From assembly GCA_947588795.1 (NCBI GenBank), contig CANPZJ010000011.1, positions 1-14,096 on the forward strand: 14,096 nucleotides of DNA, given 5' to 3'. Every line of letters starts with the position of its first letter. Within the stretch, counting starts at the first letter, position 1. The translations under genes were made by a program, and so were the position numbers. This stretch comes from an uncultured Bacilli bacterium. GTDB taxonomy: Bacteria > Bacillota_I > Bacilli_A > RF39 > UBA660. Below are positions 11,962-14,096 of the stretch, in pieces. The notes below the pieces were generated by a model. It saw only the letters and a list, made by a program, of their open reading frames with translations. It was not told the DNA's origin and searched no databases.

Positions 11962-13416
11962 TTAATTCTTTTTACATACCCCTGGACTAAATTGTTTAAC
12001 TGGTGTTGTATCATCTATTTGTTTAAATGTATAATTGTGAGCTTTTAAATATTCAATTACACTAGGTAAAGCTTCCATTGTGTTTTTCTTAATATCATGC
12101 ATTAAAATAATGTAATTACCACTGCCTTTAACATATTTTTTTACAGTACTAATAATATAACTTGCAGGTGCTTTACCGCCTTGATGAGTATCCCCACTAT
12201 CAACATGCCAATCAAAATAAACATATCCCTTATCTGTCATATAATTAGCCAAAGTTTCCATCATATTATTAATATTATTATGACTACAATTAGCGGTATT
12301 TGATGTACCACCAGGGAACCTAAAATACTTTGGATGAACTCCAGTTTGTTCATAAACAATTTGTTCCATTTTGCTAAAATCATTCCAATATGTATCTACA
12401 CTAGTATAAACTGACCATTTATGAGAGTATGTATGAATTCCTACAGTATGCCCACGTTCATATTCTTGTTTAATCATATTTATATATTTTTGACTGCCAA
12501 ATTGATTAGTAACAAAGAAAGTTGCCTTAATATTATACTTGTCTAATATATCTAAAATCTCATCGGTATAAGCACCAGGACCATCATCAAATGTTAAATA
12601 AACCGTACCATTACCTTCAATTGTTTCTTCCGAAACTATAACTTTACGAGTTTTCGTAATTTTATTACCATTATTATCTTCAACAGTATAAACTACTTCA
12701 AAACTACCTACTTCACTTGTATTTACTTTATTATCTGTTTTTATTTTTTTAGTTAAATCACCATCACATGAGTCACTAGCTGTAGCCCCAGCATCAACGT
12801 ATTCATCACCTTTATTTAAATTAATGGTACTACTACCTTTTAAAGTTATAACTGGTTTTTCATCATCAATATATTTTAAATTTTCTTCTACTTCTGTTGT
12901 ATTTCCGGCTTCATCACTAACAGTAAAAATAATTTTTTCACCTTCAACTTGATATTTTAATTTATCTTTTAAATCACCATCATAGTTATCAGTTACTTCC
13001 GCATCAATATCAAAAGTTTTATTGTTTTGACAAGCATTTATTTTATTAATTTTAATTGTTGGTTTAGTTTTATCAACAATTTGAATTTCTCTAGTAGTTT
13101 TTTTTATTTGACCACTCTCTTTTGCTTCATAAGTAATTTTATAAGTTCCTACTTTATTTGCATCAACTTCACCGGTAGTTTTTACTTTAATATTTTTTTT
13201 GATAAACAAATTGCTTAAATAAGCACTAGCTCCTTTATCTTCATATTTACTTCCTACTTCTAACACTACTTTTTTATTGCCTTTAACATCAATGTTTATT
13301 TTGGGGATAATCATAATCATAATTGGTATTAGAAGTAATAAAATAAATACTACTATAAAAATTATTTTTAAATTCCTTATTTTCCGACTTTGCAAAACTA
13401 CCACCATACTTCTCAT
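11962..13416 (-). CDS. Membrane-anchored polysaccharide deacetylase with three Ig-like (DUF5011-type) repeats
   Basis: 484 residues. A single membrane helix (about 17-38) anchors an extracellular protein. Three bacterial Ig-like repeats follow (about 43-115, 116-185 and 186-262), the first and third with the DUF5011-like pattern of a Gly followed by Tyr-x-Asp-x-Gly-Ala. A NodB deacetylase domain occupies 270-470. All five NodB motifs are present: TFDDGP (275-280), HTYSH (328-332), RFPGG (366-370), DWHVDSGD (402-409) and LMHD (438-441). It should remove acetyl groups from a wall polysaccharide, probably peptidoglycan, changing lysozyme resistance or spore cortex. The start is uncertain: the -10 box ends 4 nt before this ATG, so initiation may occur at ATG 13405-13407 or TTG 13393-13395, the latter preceded by GGTGG. 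Confidence 0.9.
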   Translation of the reverse strand: MRSMVVVLQSRKIRNLKIIFIVVFILLLLIPIMIMIIPKINIDVKGNKKVVLEVGSKYEDKGASAYLSNLFIKKNIKVKTTGEVDANKVGTYKITYEAKESGQIKKTTREIQIVDKTKPTIKINKINACQNNKTFDIDAEVTDNYDGDLKDKLKYQVEGEKIIFTVSDEAGNTTEVEENLKYIDDEKPVITLKGSSTINLNKGDEYVDAGATASDSCDGDLTKKIKTDNKVNTSEVGSFEVVYTVEDNNGNKITKTRKVIVSEETIEGNGTVYLTFDDGPGAYTDEILDILDKYNIKATFFVTNQFGSQKYINMIKQEYERGHTVGIHTYSHKWSVYTSVDTYWNDFSKMEQIVYEQTGVHPKYFRFPGGTSNTANCSHNNINNMMETLANYMTDKGYVYFDWHVDSGDTHQGGKAPASYIISTVKKYVKGSGNYIILMHDIKKNTMEALPSVIEYLKAHNYTFKQIDDTTPVKQFSPGVCKKN

Positions 13417-13420
13417 AAAA

Positions 13421-13429
13421 ATTATAGCA
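13421..13429 (-). promoter_or_regulatory. Extended -10 promoter of the deacetylase gene
   Basis: TGC followed by a perfect TATAAT (13421-13426). No good -35 is visible; the upstream bases are the pgsA terminator T-run. Transcription would start at or within the annotated ATG, which makes the 5' end of the coding region doubtful. Confidence 0.55.
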
Positions 13430-13449
13430 TAAAAAAAGCCAAATGGCTT
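13429..13449 (-). terminator. Compact terminator after pgsA
   Basis: AAGCCA/TGGCTT (13436-13441 and 13444-13449) with a 2-nt loop, then seven T on the minus strand. It lies 7 nt past the pgsA stop. The T-run merges into the extended -10 promoter of the next gene. Confidence 0.75.
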
Positions 13450-13455
13450 AATTTT

Positions 13456-14049
13456 TTACTTATTTTTAAATAAGATTGATTTTACATTGTAATAATATTG
13501 GCAACCACTTACAATAGATAAAATTGTAGCAATTAATACTAAAATATTACCTAAACGAAAGTTAAGTAAAGAAAAAGGTAAATTGTTAAATAAAACTAAA
13601 GTTAGACCAATCATCATACACATCGTTTTAGCTTTACCAAGGAAACTTGCTGCTACTACTTTACCATGTTCACCACTTATCATTTTACATGAATCTACTA
13701 CAATATCTCTAGTAATAATTATTACTGGAACTATAACTGGAATAAATCTATCATATGCTAAAATAATAAGTAGGCCATTTACTAAAATTTTATCAGCAAT
13801 CGCATCGGCAACTTTACCAAAGTCAGTAACCATATTTCTGCTTCTTGCTAAATAGCCATCAATAAAATCTGTTAAAGATGCTACTACAAATAAAATACCT
13901 GCTAAAACATATTTTAAATTTAATAGTTCACCATTAATTAAATATGTTGGAAAATCAAATCCTAAATCATGCCAAGGAATTAATAACAAAACTAGCATTA
14001 AAGCGGCAAGAAATATTCTTGTTATGGTAATTTTATTAGGTAAATTCAT
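13456..14049 (-). CDS. pgsA: CDP-diacylglycerol-glycerol-3-phosphate 3-phosphatidyltransferase
   Basis: 197-residue integral membrane enzyme that makes phosphatidylglycerol phosphate from CDP-diacylglycerol and glycerol 3-phosphate, the committed step to phosphatidylglycerol and cardiolipin. The CDP-alcohol phosphotransferase motif D-x2-DG-x2-AR-x8-G-x3-D-x3-D is perfect: Asp61, Asp64-Gly65, Ala68-Arg69, Gly78, Asp82, Asp86. The N-terminus NLPNKITITRIFL is typical of PgsA and separates it from phosphatidylserine synthases. About six hydrophobic segments are visible. The ribosome binding site is weak (AGTAGTGAAG before ATG). The promoter would lie at or beyond the window edge (14050-14096 shows no clear one). 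A terminator follows directly. Confidence 0.95.
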   Translation of the reverse strand: MNLPNKITITRIFLAALMLVLLLIPWHDLGFDFPTYLINGELLNLKYVLAGILFVVASLTDFIDGYLARSRNMVTDFGKVADAIADKILVNGLLIILAYDRFIPVIVPVIIITRDIVVDSCKMISGEHGKVVAASFLGKAKTMCMMIGLTLVLFNNLPFSLLNFRLGNILVLIATILSIVSGCQYYYNVKSILFKNK

Positions 14050-14096
14050 TTACTTCACTACTTTCTATAACTAATTACATATGCACTTTTTTTATC

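Noticed and set aside
13583..13855. Open plus-strand frame inside pgsA, and similar plus-strand frames at 766-966, 3194-3454, 3366-3602, 11674-11922 and 13027-13218
   Set aside because: Each lies opposite a well-supported minus-strand gene, with no ribosome binding site or recognisable protein sequence.
1..14096. UGA recoding to tryptophan (Mycoplasma code)
   Set aside because: UGA ends the metallo-hydrolase and polymerase genes in ATGA overlaps, and tryptophan codons are TGG.
1..14096. CRISPR array, insertion sequence, prophage or toxin-antitoxin pair
   Set aside because: No spaced repeats, transposase or integrase motifs, terminal inverted repeats or recognisable antitoxin were seen. The DUF7666-like gene is the only accessory-type hint.

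Overview
This is AT-rich DNA from a low-GC Firmicute, most likely an uncultured gut-type Bacilli lineage close to the Mollicutes (RF39, Erysipelotrichia or Izemoplasma-like). The placement is inferred from gene content and composition, not from a search. UGA is a stop here: the metallo-beta-lactamase gene and the Y-family polymerase gene both end in TGA inside ATGA overlaps, and tryptophan is TGG. The Mycoplasma/Spiroplasma code is therefore excluded. Most genes lie on the minus strand. The exceptions are one small gene (2638-3138) and the polymerase/YolD pair (6576-8152).

Layout from low to high coordinate. (a) 50-1621, minus: infC-rpmI-rplT operon with a consensus promoter, a structured attenuator leader of the L20 type, an AUA-initiated infC, and an rplT extended by a linker plus a Rho_N-like domain. 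(b) 1628-3138: a divergent pair, an orphan protein-kinase-fold gene (minus) and a DUF7666-like gene (plus), with promoters whose -35 boxes overlap. (c) 3155-6237, minus: a threonine T-box riboswitch (specifier ACT) followed by a metallo-hydrolase gene, thrS without a TGS domain, and a lipoprotein gene. (d) 6232-8152: yidD (minus, possibly leaderless) divergent from a uvrX-like Y-family polymerase and yolD-like pair with an SOS-like operator. (e) 8163-10533, minus: three uncharacterised genes, two encoding membrane proteins. (f) 10665-11092: a tRNA-Ala(UGC) gene with its own promoter and terminator, then rpoZ. (g) 11131-13416, minus: a small membrane-anchored protein, a Cys-rich CotD-like spore-coat protein, and a polysaccharide deacetylase with three Ig-like repeats. 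(h) 13456-14049, minus: pgsA.

Much of the window is housekeeping: translation (IF-3, L35, L20, ThrRS, tRNA-Ala), transcription (omega), phospholipid synthesis (PgsA) and membrane insertion (YidD). The most notable points are the odd tRNA-Ala (C33 and a C50-A64 mismatch), the L20 fusion, the AUA start of infC with its leader, the T-box operon carrying a metallo-hydrolase, the spore-coat-like gene in a Mollicutes-like setting, and two promoters whose -10 box almost touches the start codon. No insertion sequence, CRISPR array, phage block or replication origin is visible. I see no convincing new multi-gene system.
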